A stretch of 64,000 bases of DNA from Azorinus chamasolen (GCA_963576725.1 OY755242.1:21263315-21327314); one strand, 5' to 3'. Shown: positions 1 through 10,688, counted from the stretch's first letter. Made by a program: numbers and translations. The notes: generated by a model from the letters alone, not told the origin.

Positions 1-193
1 ACTCCATACAGTGTGCCTTTGCAAACGCAGTAGATCCACATTAGAACGGTCTGATCAGGATCTGTTGTTTGATTATGACTTAAAATGGTTATGGCTGGTA
101 GCCCATAATTTTGTGTGCATATGCCATTAAAAGAATGCACCCAGTTAAATTATATTCAAGATCTCATTATTTATTATAGAAGGAAAGGGTTAA
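1..193 (+). mobile_element. TTAA-class hairpin MITE, partial, decayed
   Basis: A decayed hairpin of the GCAAACAG type (about 21-72) is followed by a right end, GGAAAGGGTTAA, finishing at 193. The left end lies outside the window. It belongs to the C/G group of TTAA-flanked elements described below. Confidence 0.45.
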
Positions 194-303
194 GGAATAA
201 GAAACAATTGTTAGGAGTTATAAAATGATAGGGTAGTAACATGCATCAAAATTATCAATAAAAACAAAAAAGAGAAAGCAAACAAAGATGCTACATCATG
301 ATC

Positions 304-361
304 TATCTGATCTGGGTCTACTCTGTTCGCAAAAAACGCATTTATTGTGGAAAGGTAAAGA
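304..361 (+). repeat. Half hairpin of G-type MITE
   Basis: Only the right arm remains: CTGATCTGGGTCTACTCTG, then TTCGCAAA and a decayed ...ATTTATTGTGG end. No matching left arm is visible. Confidence 0.4.
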
Positions 362-571
362 ACCTTATGTTCATTAATTAAGGTTCTATTGCACTTCTTG
401 TGTAGATTCGTCCCATCCCCGCGTGGCTTTGAATGCAGTTTCTGATCAGGTCCTACACTGTAAACTCGTCTCATCCTCGTCTGGCTTTGAACACTGTAGA
501 TATTGTAGACTCGACCCGCCTTACTTGAATTATCTGATCAGGTTCTACAATGTACAATGTACGCAGACGTT

Positions 572-632
572 TTTTGAACGCACATATCCTGTGTGAAAAG
601 AGCGCGATATAAATGTGGTATAATAAATAAAT
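572..632 (+). repeat. SINE/LINE 3' terminus (GAACGCACATATCCTG type)
   Basis: This contains GAACGCACATATCCTGTGTG, GAGCGCGATATAAATG and an A/T-rich TAATAAAT tail. The same terminus recurs at 12268-12332 and in reverse at 11380-11467 and 36902-36983. A GCGCTATATAA motif before a TAA-type tail is typical of 3' ends of L2-like LINEs and their SINEs, so this is probably a truncated retro-copy. Confidence 0.55.
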
Positions 633-825
633 TAATCTTGAGATACATGTTGCAGTGTTTTGATAAATAATAAACCTCGCGCGGTAGATTATGCAGGTCG
701 TAAGAACACATGATGTCTTGTCCGTGACAGAAACTATAGACTCGGATCTCTAATAACCTATAAACCCATAATCATACAGAACAAACCCTTATCAAACAGC
801 TCCTACAGCAGCCGTCTGATAGAGG

Positions 826-1190
826 TACAGTGCTCCCTCCCTACAACGGCCCTCTCAATAACGATTCCCTCCTTACAACAGCGCATGTCACTGTTTCCGA
901 AACAACAAGGCTCCAGAAACAACTTTTTCCATCGTATTTTCTTTATGCCTCCATCAAACCCTATGATGTGACCACTCTTTAGAATCGTCACTTTGTGACG
1001 ATTCTAAAGAGTGGTCACAACATAGGGTTTGATTGAGGCATAACGGTTTTAGTTCTCGAAATACACCTTATCTGGGGATCTGCAAACAAGCTAATTATGT
1101 TTGATTTTCCCTCCCTATAACAACTCCCTCTGAACAACACATACAATCTTCATATCCCAAAGGGTGTCGTTGTAGAGAGGGATCACTGTA
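826..1190. mobile_element. F-family TA-class MITE, full length (F1)
   Basis: The terminal inverted repeats start CAGTGCTCCCTCCCTACAAC on the left and are mirrored by GTTGTAGAGAGGGATCACTG on the right, flanked by TA. The interior carries a hairpin, TTAGAATCGTCACTTTGTG and its complement. The length is 365 bp. CAGTG ends with TA duplication fit the pogo/mariner group. A second copy is at 14034 and core fragments are at 36224 and 37849. Confidence 0.8.
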
Positions 1191-1380
1191 GTCTGTTTGC
1201 AAGAGCGTGAAATTGCGCTTCTATCAGCTAAAAGATTAACTTGTTTTTTCGTTATCTGTTATAAAACTGGTCTGTTTTAAAACGTGGCCAAAACTATAAA
1301 TTCAGAGAATTGTTATCAATAGGCGTTTTACAGGTGATGTTTTCCCATCTGCCAAAATTCAGTCCAGAAAAAAACAGTAT

Positions 1381-1585
1381 TTAACCCATTCCCTCCTTCT
1401 GGTGCATTTTGACGCCTCTGTAAATGCCATGTTTTGAAACCATGGTGATAAATAGAGCATTTGCACCTATGGTTTCAGAATTAGACAATTCTTAACTTTT
1501 CCTTTTCTCTACTAAATGCCATTTTTTTCGGTAGATTTATACAAAGATGATGTGTCTACAAATAATGAAGAAAGGAATGAGTTAA
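1381..1585 (+). mobile_element. E-family TTAA-class MITE (E1)
   Basis: It starts TTAACCCATTCCCTC and ends GGAATGAGTTAA. Inside are GAAACCATGGTGATAAATAG and GAGCATTTGC, but the right arm of the hairpin has a deletion, so the palindrome is asymmetric. Better copies are at 14599, 45900 and 47676. Confidence 0.6.
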
Positions 1586-1788
1586 TAGATTCATTACATG
1601 CATATTCATGTGAGAAATAGTGACTGTATGACTATTAATTAGATTAATTTTATAATGACATAACGTATATACAGGGGCCGTTTCGATCATGTCCGAAACT
1701 ACAATCTGAATTACGATCCTATTCAGATGGATCCTACAGGAGTAGTCCAATCTGGATCTATTCTATTTGAAAATATGCCACAGGTCGC
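1586..1788 (+). mobile_element. Decayed G-type MITE
   Basis: ATATTCATGTGAGAAATAGTG and ATTAATTAGATTAATTTTAT-like sequence are followed by a degraded hairpin around GATGGATCCTACAGGAG. It sits directly beside the next, better preserved G copy. Confidence 0.45.
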
Positions 1789-2045
1789 TTAACCATTTAC
1801 TCCATGAATATTTATTATGACATCATGACTATTAATTAACTTAATTGTTATAATCGCACATGGATACTGGATGTTTGGCCATGCAACAACTTTAGAATCA
1901 AACTTACATTACATCATATAAGCAAGCAGAGTAGACCCTGGTTAGACGGATCCTATAGGAGGGCTCTTATAGGAGCCGAGCCGTCTGATCTGGATCTAAT
2001 GTTTGTGGAGGCATAGAAAGGCGTATTTATGGAGTAAAGGGTTAA
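1789..2045 (+). mobile_element. G-family TTAA-class MITE, full length (G2)
   Basis: It runs from TTAACCATTTACTCCATG to CATTTATGGAGTAAAGGG-like sequence and a closing TTAA, 257 bp in all. The central hairpin contains GCAAGCAGAGTAGACCCTGG and CCTATAGGAG, the latter doubled by a short internal duplication. TTAA flanks with CCC...GGG-like ends resemble non-autonomous piggyBac elements. Confidence 0.7.
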
Positions 2046-2221
2046 AGTCGTATCATAGGAAAAAAGTATGTTAAAGAGCGTATCTATGAAGTAAAGGATT
2101 AACTTTGAGTTCTAAGAAAATGTAAATTAAATATAAATCAATTATCGCCAGTTTTAGTTGCCAGAAAGCATGCAATATTGTAGGAACGTGCGGGTACAGT
2201 GTATGACCCGTTACGTAGATA

Positions 2222-2585
2222 TACAGCAGATCCCCTCTAAAGTAACCACTTAAGAGACATTGTCGTCATTTGAATAAAGTTGTTGCTTAGCGCAGAACAA
2301 AAGTAATGCATAAAACTCATGTAGGAGCCTTCTGCATATATTTCGTCCTGCATTAAGCTTCCCCCTCATCTACGACACAGTAATAGACCTCTTAAGTGGC
2401 CAACAAAAATAAGTCTAATTATGGGTCTGTAAGGCAGGTGGTCGCTTAATGCAGGTCAGAAGCAATGCATGAAGCTCCCATAGGAGCTTTCTGTATTACT
2501 TTTGCCCTGCATTAAGTAACCACCTGTCTTTCAAGACTTCTATATTCAATAATTGAGGGGCCGCTTAAGACACATTCTAGTGTAT
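2222..2585. mobile_element. Two adjacent P-family palindromic MITEs
   Basis: Two hairpins lie side by side. The first has GCATAAAACTCATGTAGGAG. The second spans GCAGGTGGTCGCTTAATGCA to its complement at about 2528, with the centre AGCTCCCATAGGAGCT. The outer arms carry CCTCTTAAGTGGCC and GGGGCCGCTTAAGACA. The terminal CAG...CTG bases are eroded. Confidence 0.6.
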
Positions 2586-2771
2586 TCACTTGTGAAATAT
2601 TTATTATGAATATTGATTAGTTGAATCATTCTTAAGGTGGATCAGCTAGAGCCAGCAATTAGTGCAGCCGCTGTAAAGACCGTCTCATATTCATATGGGC
2701 CTACACTATATTCATATATAAATGCGCAAACTGTCGTTTAGAAGAAGGAAAGGGTTGAGCCAATATCGAAA

Positions 2772-2960
2772 TTAAACTGATCAGTTCTTTCGCTACAAAT
2801 GCCGCATCTGTAACTACCTATGCAGACAGTTTTGGCGCAGATAAGATGAGTGGTACCATACCCCCACATTACATGGCGATAAGATGAGTGATTCGGCGTC
2901 TCACCAGATTTATAACTGTTTGTTACTGTGATTATATTATAGAAAAAATGAGCAGATGAC
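2772..2960 (+). mobile_element. D-family TTAA-class MITE, decayed (D1)
   Basis: CTTTCGCTACAAATGCCGCA and ATCTGTAACTACCTATGCA match the left end of the cleaner D copy at 50828. The hairpin is degraded (GTTTTGGCGCAGATAAGATG, later GATTCGGCGTCTCACC). Confidence 0.45.
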
Positions 2961-3432
2961 AAAATCTAGCAGCGAAAGATTTAGGTTATCGTCCGTTAAC
3001 AAGAATGTTATGACTTGCAAAATTACATTGAATCTTGTAAAACTACTGTACATTAAAAAAAGCTGCACTTCGGAGTACCATAAAACCCTTCAACAGGGAC
3101 ATCCAGTAAGAGGTCTACATCCGGGTGTTAAATGTAAGTGGTAGCTTTATGCAGGACGCATAATGTAGACATGATTCCATAGTTGTTGCCATACTCGAAC
3201 ATTTAATTGTTCAAATGCTGTTCTAAAATTACTGACAGCCAATTACATGTTGTATTCATAGTCATTAGTTCTTACATTGGAAGCAATCCAAAATAATAGT
3301 TCATCTAAAATTGGTATGTGTGAGGTTTAGATTGGTGAATATGTTTGAATTACGGGCCGCAACACTGAATATAGTGCTTTAATTACCCTGAGTACAATAC
3401 AACATGTGTTATGCGGTCATTCATTTATTGAA

Positions 3433-3597
3433 CATAGAAGTCTTATAAAACAGGTGGTTGCTTAATGCAGGGCAAAAGTTATGCAGATAACTCTTATATG
3501 AACTTTCTGCATTTCTTCTGACCTGCATTAAACTACCACCTGATAATAGACCTATAATTATACCTACTTTTGATCACCGCTTAAGACAGGTTCGTCT
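3433..3597. mobile_element. P-family palindromic MITE
   Basis: The hairpin runs from CAGGTGGTTGCTTAATGCAG at 3451 to CTGCATTAAACTACCACCTG ending at 3542. The right outer arm is CACCGCTTAAGACAGGTTCG. The TA ends are eroded. Confidence 0.6.
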
Positions 3598-3742
3598 GTA
3601 ATCTGACACCAAATATTCCCTCTCCGTGAGTTTGTACAGCTTAAGGATTTAATGTGGTACCATTTTGTTAACTTTAAATTAGACTGACATAGTAGCAAAT
3701 AGTGAAGGTCCTCATAAAACTAAACTTCTCCTTAAGGAGCAT

Positions 3743-3860
3743 TTTAACATTTACTGTGCGGGATACGAGTCACTAATGTCCTTTGCAAACAGTGTAGACC
3801 CAGATGAGAGGAATCCTATAGGAGCCCTCTCACCAGAGTCTGCACTGTTTGTCATATTAC
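3743..3860 (+). mobile_element. G-type hairpin MITE
   Basis: The hairpin at 3784-3852 runs from GCAAACAGTGTAGACCCAGA to CAGAGTCTGCACTGTTTG with ATCCTATAGGAGC near the centre. A TTAACATTTACTG end lies upstream at 3743. Confidence 0.5.
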
Positions 3861-4173
3861 ATTTTCTCTAGAAAAATATCTTAACATTCACCATATGCTT
3901 AACCGGTTTGAATTTTGGAATAGTCCATTTGAAAATTCGGCGTTGTTATGGTTAATCTGTGCCTGTACTATTTCATTAATGTCTTCTGTCCGAATATATG
4001 GAACAATTAGGGCAAGATAGCACCGATACAGAAATTGTTAGAATAACCTGTAGTTAGACTAGGTGCGAGTCAGGTACGAGTCAAGTACGAGTACGTATCT
4101 ATATCTGAAAGAACCATCATAAACCTTTCAATGATGAATATTTAAAGTGAAACGGTATAACGGTGTTTAATCT

Positions 4174-4281
4174 TTAACCTGCTATGGGCGGATGGGTGAT
4201 TATCTTTGCAAACAGTTTGGATCCAGATGAAACGCCGAGGAACTCGGTATCTTATCTCTTATCAGGACCCAAACTGTTTAA
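4174..4281 (+). mobile_element. D-family TTAA-class MITE (D2)
   Basis: A TTAACCTGCTATGGGCGG-like left end is followed by the hairpin GCAAACAGTTTGGATCCAGA ... GGACCCAAACTGTTTAAT. The right terminus beyond the hairpin is not clear. Confidence 0.5.
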
Positions 4282-4635
4282 TACTCTAACCGGGCTATTG
4301 AAAAGAAATACAGGATAAATGAACAGTGACAACTGAAATCGATGACATTTTCTACAGACATTTTTTTTCTCAGCAGGCTAAAGGTTAAAGTCCCATTATA
4401 TTTTAGATTCACTATAGAAAAGATCGATTGTTGTCAGAATATGCTTTTAAAACCAAGTCGCGATGCTCGAAACTGATTTAAAGAAAATAAAACGAGATTT
4501 ACCATGGGAAGCTCAAGCTGTCTAGTCGTCTGTAACGTCATCGTCACACGACGTCTGCTATAAAATAAAGCAAACAAAAATGGCCACTAAAGGCTGAGTC
4601 CTCATTCCAAGGTGATATCAGAGGAGAATGGAAAC

Positions 4636-4782
4636 TAGCATGCTCCTATGGAAATATTTAGAATTGTGTGGTTTTGAAACCATTGTCATAAATAGGAGCA
4701 AATGCTCTATTAAGCATAATGGTTTGAAAAGGTGACTTTTACAGAGGCTTCAAAAGGCGTCAATGTAAGAGAATGGGTTTAA
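4636..4782 (-). mobile_element. E-family MITE, reverse orientation, partial (E2)
   Basis: It ends in AGAGAATGGGTTTAA and carries AAACCATTGTCATAAATAGG and GAGCAAATGCTCTATTAAGC. The centre retains GGAGCAAATGCTC. Confidence 0.5.
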
Positions 4783-5275
4783 GCTTACATGACAAGACAA
4801 AATGTTTATCAAAATCTTCCCCTTAGTCATAGATCTTTGTTCCATTTTTGTCTTAATAACGTTTCAGATTTTGCGCACGCGCGTAAGTGCGTATCGCTAA
4901 CTACTCCCCTGTTAAGAGAAAACTGCTCGCAGTCGAGACACATTGTCCATCAAGTGAATGTGGGGAATATGGTACTACTAGTTTCTGTTCTGTTGTTCGG
5001 TTGCAATTATAGAGTAAAACATAACTAAATTACAGTCCATGGTCACGTGGTGCGCTAAGTTTAGTTTTTTTTCAGCTTGTTTTTCTTGTGTCGTTTTTGA
5101 GCAAACAAAATTTAGCCTTGTAGTTCACGTCAAATAAAGTATATTTCTATCTATTGTGATGTTATTGTCCATACGGAACGTTATAAACTAGACTGTGTAG
5201 CCATTACGAATTAATTGAGAGAATTAATTCATGTAATGTGACTTTAACTATAGAATTCCTTAATTTCAAAAGATT

Positions 5276-5335
5276 GATTCGAGGGCTCCTTTAAAGCCTT
5301 CTAATCTGGGTCTACGCTGTTTGCAAATGCCAATG
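5276..5335 (+). repeat. Half hairpin of G-type MITE
   Basis: The right arm TAATCTGGGTCTACGCTGTT followed by TGCAAATG is present. No left arm is visible. Confidence 0.35.
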
Positions 5336-5839
5336 CACTCGTCCGCGCCCCACATTGAAAACCGAATAAATATGGACGATGACGTAAATTTGATGACTGT
5401 ATTCTTAATATCTGCTCAACAGATAATCTATTCGCTGATTGCGTATGCATTTAGTTTGAAAAGCATTTCAGCTTGATTTTGATGGTTAAAACTTAATTTG
5501 ACCTATTTGGTGAAAAGAAGATTGTCACGCATAGAACGAGACTGAATGTCCAACATATCCTCAAAAATGGACTCTAAAAAAGGTCTACTAACTGGAGTGA
5601 AGCTGAAAAATTATAAGGCATAGCCTTAATAGTGCAAAACAGCACCAAGCTGTTTGGCAGATTTAGAGGGGCATCATCTGGGGCCAAAGAAAAAGACAAT
5701 CTCTGGCAAGCAATTGCTGACCAGCTGAATGCGTAAGTTTTTCTCGAACGAAGCAATTCATGCAAGTCAATGTTTATGGTAATTACTTGGTTCAATTATT
5801 ATCCTTTATGTATTTGGTATCCAAGAGTATCATAATCAC

Positions 5840-6480
5840 CATCATCATCACATTGTCATCATGTTTGAATGGTCAGGTCATTATTCTTGTAATCAACATG
5901 TGTGTGGAGAGACTGAGTGATATGATCATGGAAAACATTAAGCAAACAAAATTAGTGTTGCGGCTTTGTTCTGTTGTTTTGATAACAGCATTACTGCTTT
6001 GCTGGTTATCATCATCATCGTTATCATCATTATTGTTATCAATATGTGTGTGGAGAGTGATAGGATCATTAGAAAAATATAAGCAAACCTAATTAGTGTG
6101 GTGGCTTTGTTCTGTTGTTTTGACAACAGCATTACTGCTTTGCTGGTTAGTTTGCTGTTTTGCAACAGAATAATCATCGTCGTCATCGTCGCCATCATCA
6201 TTATCGTCATCATTATTATTATCAACATATGTGTGGAGAGTGATAGGATCATTAGAAAACATTAAGCAAACCTAATTAGTGTGGTGGCTTTGTTCTGTTG
6301 TTTTTACAACATCATTACTGCTTTGCTGGTTAGTTTGCTGTTTGCAACAATATTTATCGTCATTATCGTTGCCGTCATCATCGTCATCATCATCATGTGA
6401 CATGTATGGATACCCATGCCATCATTAGTGTTATTCACATGATGGAAAAGGAAAACGGTTGGCAAACCTAATTAGTGTGG
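5840..6480. repeat. Irregular tandem repeat with ATC-rich spacers
   Basis: About four copies of a 140-200-bp unit each contain TTAGTGTGGTGGCTTTGTTC and TTACTGCTTTGCTGGTTA. They are separated by variable CAT/CGT trinucleotide runs, whose length explains the spacing differences (units at about 5951, 6093, 6274 and 6472). Reading frames here are repeat artefacts. Confidence 0.75.
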
Positions 6481-6498
6481 TTGTTTTGTACTGTTGAT

Positions 6499-6756
6499 TT
6501 AACTCTTTCCTTGTTCTTTGTTTATTACAAATGTCATTACCTACTAAATATTCATGGATAAATTAGTGCTGATGAAATATGGTAGGTGGAACATTTTACA
6601 CATGTTCGACAGAATAGAAGCAGATCTATCAAATTCTGTTAGCAAACAGAACACTTCAATAGACCCTGATCAGATAGCTCCTGTAGGAACCATCTGATCT
6701 TGGTCTACTCTGTTAACATATGCATGAAACCATGTTTACATGAAATAAATGGGTTC
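6499..6756 (+). mobile_element. C-family TTAA-class MITE (C1)
   Basis: It starts TTAACTCTTTCCTTGTTC. The hairpin at 6642-6719 has TAGACCCTGATCAGATAGCT and its mirror. The right end, AAATGGGTTC, has lost its TTAA, apparently where the H repeat begins. Confidence 0.65.
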
Positions 6757-6852
6757 TATGCTTATAAAACTTTTAGTTGGCTCAAATCTGACCAATCTAT
6801 AGTTTGAGAACAAACTCAGACTCATCTAAAACGCTTTATAAGCATGGACCCA
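6751..6852. repeat. H-family inverted repeat
   Basis: GGTTCTATGCTTATAAAACT is mirrored by CTTTATAAGCATGGACCC, with ATCTGACCAATCTATAGTTT between them. A related copy is at 19254-19377, inside another hairpin. Confidence 0.55.
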
Positions 6853-6925
6853 GGGTCCAGATGAGACGCCGAGTAACTCGATATCTCATCGGAATTTAAA
6901 CTGTTTGACATCCAGCCAAGTGTTT
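6852..6925 (+). repeat. D-type hairpin, partial
   Basis: GGTCCAGATGAGACGCCGAG then TAACTCGATATCTCATC and AAACTGTTTGACA. The left outer arm has been replaced by the H repeat. Confidence 0.45.
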
Positions 6926-6968
6926 ATTCAACTGCTTGGTTGAAGTGGAAGTAGTCAAAATTGCACTG

Positions 6969-7145
6969 TACAGTAAAACCTATCTATAACGGCCACTACA
7001 TTGTGTTGATTAGTCGGTATTTAGGGCACGTGGCTGCACCTATAGGAGCGTTCTGTTTTACTTTCACTTTGCTTTAAGCAGCCCCTGCCTTTTACACAAA
7101 ATACTTGATGTGATTAAGTGGCCGTTATAGAGAGGTTTTACTGTA
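6969..7145. mobile_element. P-family TA-class MITE (P4)
   Basis: It is flanked by TA, with CAGTAAAACCTATCTATAAC on the left and GTTATAGAGAGGTTTTACTG on the right. The left inner arm is shortened, and CACCTATAGGAGCGTTCTG marks the centre. Confidence 0.8.
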
Positions 7146-7294
7146 TTCAAATTTGATCAGATATTACTTTTTGCCATGTGAGCGTGGATTGTAGAGGGGG
7201 GGGGGGTTAAAATACAAAATGTCTGCTTAAACTCTGTTATTTACGAGGTTGACTTACTTTAGAATCGCTTAAACCTTAAAGAAATTAATGACCG

Positions 7295-7406
7295 AGTGTC
7301 AAACAACCTAGATCCAGACGAAAAGCCGAAATACCCGACCTCTCACCCGGATGTATCCTCTCATCCGGGTACAATCTGTTTGCACGTGCCAGCCAGGTCG
7401 GGCTTA
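7295..7406 (-). mobile_element. D-family TTAA-class MITE (D4)
   Basis: CAAACAACCTAGATCCAGAC pairs with GTACAATCTGTTTGCACGTG. The right end CCAGCCAGGTCGGGCTTAA matches, in reverse, the CCCCGGCCTGGCTCG end seen at 46876. Confidence 0.5.
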
Positions 7407-7629
7407 ATAGGCGAAAGGTTCAAACAATGTTCCAAGAAATTCGTTATGCTGTCGATAAAACAAGTAGGATACGAGATACTGAGCCAATTCAGTCTTGATA
7501 AACAGTTGGCCACAACGAACTTGGGTATGCATGGTGAAAATGACGTCTGGGGTAAGCACGATCTTCGTATACAAATATAACGCATGACTGGGTATGACGA
7601 ACATTGCATCTTATCATTGCTAAACAAGA

Positions 7630-7712
7630 CATGACTCGTATTTGCAAACTGTTTAGACACAGGGAAGACGCCGACTAACTCGGAGACTAATCAGGATCCA
7701 ACCTGTTTGACA
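7630..7712 (+). mobile_element. D-family hairpin (D5)
   Basis: GACTCGTATTTGCAAACTGT leads a hairpin closing with GATCCAACCTGTTTGACA. The inner stem contains GACGCCGACTAACTCGGAGA. Confidence 0.5.
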
Positions 7713-8008
7713 TCGACTAATAAATAACTTAAATGTTGATTGAATAGGAAATAGTCAAAATTGTCCCATTCCAGATTTGAACAGACGGTTTTGTTATTCC
7801 AGTTGGGTAAGGTTAAAACTGAATTTATTTCATAATTCCCAGACACGCCGTCATGTTATCGGTAAAACAGATTGGGCAACTTAGATGATTATCGTCATTC
7901 CATCTTTTCAAGTTGTTAAAAATTTGACCATAGAGAACTTAGATTGGCTCTGGAATAACCAAGAACTACGTAAATAAATAGTATGCTCGAATGTGTAAAA
8001 GCAACAGT

Positions 8009-8112
8009 ATCCCTTTCCATGCTATGTATGGCCATACTAATACCTGCAAACAGCTTGGATACAGATGAGACTCCAAGTTACTCGGCATCACATCTGGATC
8101 CAATCTGTATGA
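8009..8112 (+). mobile_element. D-family hairpin (D6)
   Basis: A CCCTTTCCATGCTATG end is followed by the hairpin TGCAAACAGCTTGGATACAG ... CTGGATCCAATCTGTATGA. Confidence 0.45.
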
Positions 8113-8344
8113 TAATGTCAGATATACGAGAGAATAGTTAAACGGGTTTGGGGAAAAACAAGAGATTTTGATAGATCAGAACTTACAATGTGTATTATCT
8201 ACAGCGGCGCCATTAGACCCATATTCTCTCATAGTGGGAATTGACACGGTCTGCATTGTTTAACAATATGCCACTAATGCTAATAGGGAATATCACGCTG
8301 GTGAGAAGAACATGCCAGAAAGATCCTTGTATGGAATAGGGAAT

Positions 8345-8730
8345 GGGATGGTTGACGTCCAGTCGTGTCTGCTCAAAGGTTTCCCTTTGTAACAGATTCA
8401 AAGGGATGGTTGAAGTTCGATCGTGTCAGCTCGAGGGCTCAGCAGATTATGAACGGTGATTAGTGTCCGACTGCGTCAAATCCATGTCTCAACTGATACC
8501 GAGTTATAGTTAGATTTCGCCAACTTCAGTTCGAGGACTCAACGGATTCTGAGGGATGGTTGAAGTCGGATCACATTAGTTATATAGCTGGAAAGACCAC
8601 AGATGATTGCAGGAGTCCGATAGCATTACCTTGACGGCTCACATATCCTAAAAGATAACGGAAGTCTGATCGCGTTAGCTCGAGGGCTCAAAATATCTCA
8701 AAGGATGGATGAAGTCCGATCGCGTCAAAT
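8345..8730. repeat. Diverged tandem repeat of about 60 bp
   Basis: Variants of GGATGGTTGAAGTCCGATCG and AGCTCGAGGGCTCA recur about six times with many substitutions. No protein domain is seen in the reading frames that cross it. Confidence 0.5.
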
Positions 8731-9091
8731 CGTCTTGTGATTGTGAGTTCAAACGTAACATGAAATCTCTCTGATACCCGTACAAAAATAAATCGACGAC
8801 CAGTTGTGCACAATTTGTACCCATACAAATACCAATCACCTGATAGACAGATAGCTGCCATTTGTTTATAAAAAAACACTTTAGGTGTTTGTGTAAGAAG
8901 GGATTTACTGTAAATGTATGTAACAGTTTTCATGATTTATTCTTTAAATAACCGGCTTGCGGTAGGTGATTCTACCCGGTCGTTGTTCTGTGCAGGAAAT
9001 AATGTAACGTATTCCATGAAAAGAAAAAGCTCCTCCTGAGTCTTCCTCCATCTGTAATTAGCTTGACATCGCAATATGACTGGAATACATG

Positions 9092-9302
9092 TACAGTAAA
9101 ACCCCTCTAAAGCGATATTCTAGTAGAGAAACAAAATAGATACTTTTAGGCAGATGGATGCTTAATGCAGGGTGAAAAAGTAATGCAGAAAGATCCTAGA
9201 GGTGCGTTCTGCATGACTTTCACCCTGCACCAAGCTGCCGTCTGTCTTCAAGCCCGATATCTATACTAAATTGAACGCCCGGTTTAGAGAGGTTTTACTG
9301 TA
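9092..9302. mobile_element. P-family TA-class MITE upstream of lectin 1 (P5)
   Basis: This is a 211-bp palindrome flanked by TA, with CAGTAAAACCCCTCTAAAGC on the left and CCGGTTTAGAGAGGTTTTAC then TG on the right. The core contains ATGCAGAAAGATCCTAGAGG. It ends about 345 bp before the lectin start codon. Comparable palindromes lie upstream of lectin copies 2 and 3. Confidence 0.8.
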
Positions 9303-9405
9303 TACTTGTATACTTGTGTACTTTGTACTGTTTATTCTTAAAGCGACGTAACATTCCGATACATACAATGGGGTTTGTTTTAGAGTATGCCACAGTCAAG
9401 ATAGG

Positions 9406-9424
9406 CGAGCTTCTTGTACATTCG
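9406..9424 (+). promoter_or_regulatory. Conserved upstream box of the lectin genes (copy 1)
   Basis: CGAGCTTCTTGTACATTCG here matches CGAGCTTCTTGCACATTCG at 20873-20891 (copy 2) and CGAGCTTCTTGCACAT at 25637-25652 (copy 3). The box lies about 220-240 bp before the start codons of copies 1 and 3. It may be regulatory or only residual duplication identity. Confidence 0.35.
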
Positions 9425-9587
9425 CAAACATTATCACGGGGCCTGGGGAGCTAACGAGCATGCCACGCTAATAGTCAACAGATGGCATTACGCATATAGT
9501 TCCTCATAAAACAGTGATTCGTCTAAGAAAATAAACACATTTTGAATCGAGGTTTGAAACGCAAACATCATTGTATCTATTGGTTAG

Positions 9588-9596
9588 TATATCAAG
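9588..9596 (+). promoter_or_regulatory. TATA-like element of lectin 1
   Basis: GGTTAGTATATCAAG aligns with GGTTGGTACATAAAAAC at 25801 upstream of copy 3, each about 60 bp before the ATG. That places a plausible TATA box and leaves a short 5' leader. Confidence 0.3.
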
Positions 9597-9647
9597 ACTA
9601 CTTTTTAACTGCTGAATCAGGAACGATTTTAACAAACAATTAGAAAA

Positions 9648-10412
9648 ATGGATATTTACAAGCCTTGGGAGATATTGCTAATGATTGTTTTTGTCCAGTT
9701 CGCTGATACAATGGGTAGTTTGTACTCTGACCTGTCTCCGGACCAAAGTTTGGACGGACAGTTTTTGCTCGAAATGGGACAGAAATTCAATAACCCGTTA
9801 ATAAAGCTGTTAGGAAAAGTCGTGTTGAATGGAAAGAAGAACATTACTGAAACGCTTTGTCGCTTACATCCATGTACGGAATGGGGAGTGTGGTCAGACT
9901 GCCCAGAAGCCAGAGGTTTCAGCATAGTGACCAGGTCACGTGTATGTAATAGAACAACTGCCATGTGCAAGTATGACAGTCAGACAGAGTTTACAAGCAC
10001 CGAATCTAAGGTTTGTGAAGGTAAATGCCCTTTAAGCTACAACGTTACCAACGGATACTGTCTAAAGTTTTCCCAGACGACAATGATACAAGCAGACGCA
10101 GAAGCTGATTGTCAAAAGGAAGGCGGTCACATAGTGAACATTAACACAAAACACATATCTGACAGTGTGCATGCGTTTCTTAAGAATCAAAGTTACACTG
10201 GTATTATCTGGATTAACGGGAATAGGACTAGTGTCGGATCATCCTGGACGTTTACCTATGGTGCCGCTCCTAATTTTGATAATTGGAAAACATCAGAGCC
10301 TTCAAACGGTTCGACAGAATTATGCAAGGTAGATGAAGTTAGCTCCAATACGAGATATTGGTATGACCGAGGATGCACAAACAAATACAATTTCGTGTGT
10401 CATACCATTTAA
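9648..10412 (+). CDS. Secreted TSR plus C-type lectin domain protein (copy 1)
   Basis: This is a single-exon secreted protein of 254 residues. Residues 1-24 form a hydrophobic signal peptide. Residues 25-70 are a short linker. About 71-127 are a thrombospondin type-1-like module with WGVWSDCP at 79-86 and cysteines at 71, 76, 85, 100, 107, 123 and 127. Residues 128-254 are a C-type lectin domain with IWING at 187-191 and cysteines at 138, 155, 226, 243 and 251, the usual CTLD pairs. The canonical calcium/sugar triplets are altered: EPS replaces EPN at 217-219, and WYD replaces WND at 238-240. Sugar binding may therefore be calcium-independent or lost. Several N-glycosylation sequons are present. 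A likely polyadenylation signal, AATAAA, is at 10429. By family precedent the role is extracellular glycan recognition, possibly immune. The start ATG follows AAAA and begins the signal peptide, as in copy 3. Confidence 0.88.
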   Translation: MDIYKPWEILLMIVFVQFADTMGSLYSDLSPDQSLDGQFLLEMGQKFNNPLIKLLGKVVLNGKKNITETLCRLHPCTEWGVWSDCPEARGFSIVTRSRVCNRTTAMCKYDSQTEFTSTESKVCEGKCPLSYNVTNGYCLKFSQTTMIQADAEADCQKEGGHIVNINTKHISDSVHAFLKNQSYTGIIWINGNRTSVGSSWTFTYGAAPNFDNWKTSEPSNGSTELCKVDEVSSNTRYWYDRGCTNKYNFVCHTI

Positions 10413-10428
10413 CAGTTTACTATAAAAT

Positions 10429-10434
10429 AATAAA
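10429..10434 (+). terminator. Polyadenylation signal of lectin 1
   Basis: AATAAA lies 17 bp after the stop codon. A dispersed repeat (R1) begins about 10 bp further on, so the 3' UTR must be short or run into the repeat. Confidence 0.5.
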
Positions 10435-10444
10435 ATCTGAAGTG

Positions 10445-10688
10445 AGGTGATCCCCTGAGAGCAAAAATTGCAACACAAAAAGAGAAAACTGCAGACTCGG
10501 TTTTATTGAGTCTGTTCATGAACAGTAATTGAAAGTGCAACACTGCTCAGGTCCCTAGCACCGGCTTAAGCGGTATTCAATTTTCAGAACAAGAAGTACT
10601 GAAATTCATTATCTCAAAGGATCAGAAGGTAAAACAACACTGAGAATGAAGTACGGGGCGACGTTTTACGGCCGCCAAACAAGCACTT
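10445..10688. repeat. R-family dispersed repeat (R1)
   Basis: This block resembles 32777-33024 over its whole length: GGTGATCC start, AGAGAAAACTGCAGACTC, CCCTAGCACCGGCTTAAG, AACACTGAGAATGAAGTACG and a TTTTTACGGCCGCC-like end. No terminal inverted repeats or coding potential are seen. It may be a SINE or a solo non-autonomous element. Confidence 0.65.

Noticed and set aside
5760..6252. Hydrophobic frames of 104-110 codons on both strands
   Set aside because: They are produced by ATC/ATG-rich trinucleotide runs inside a tandem repeat. The membrane-like composition is a codon artefact.
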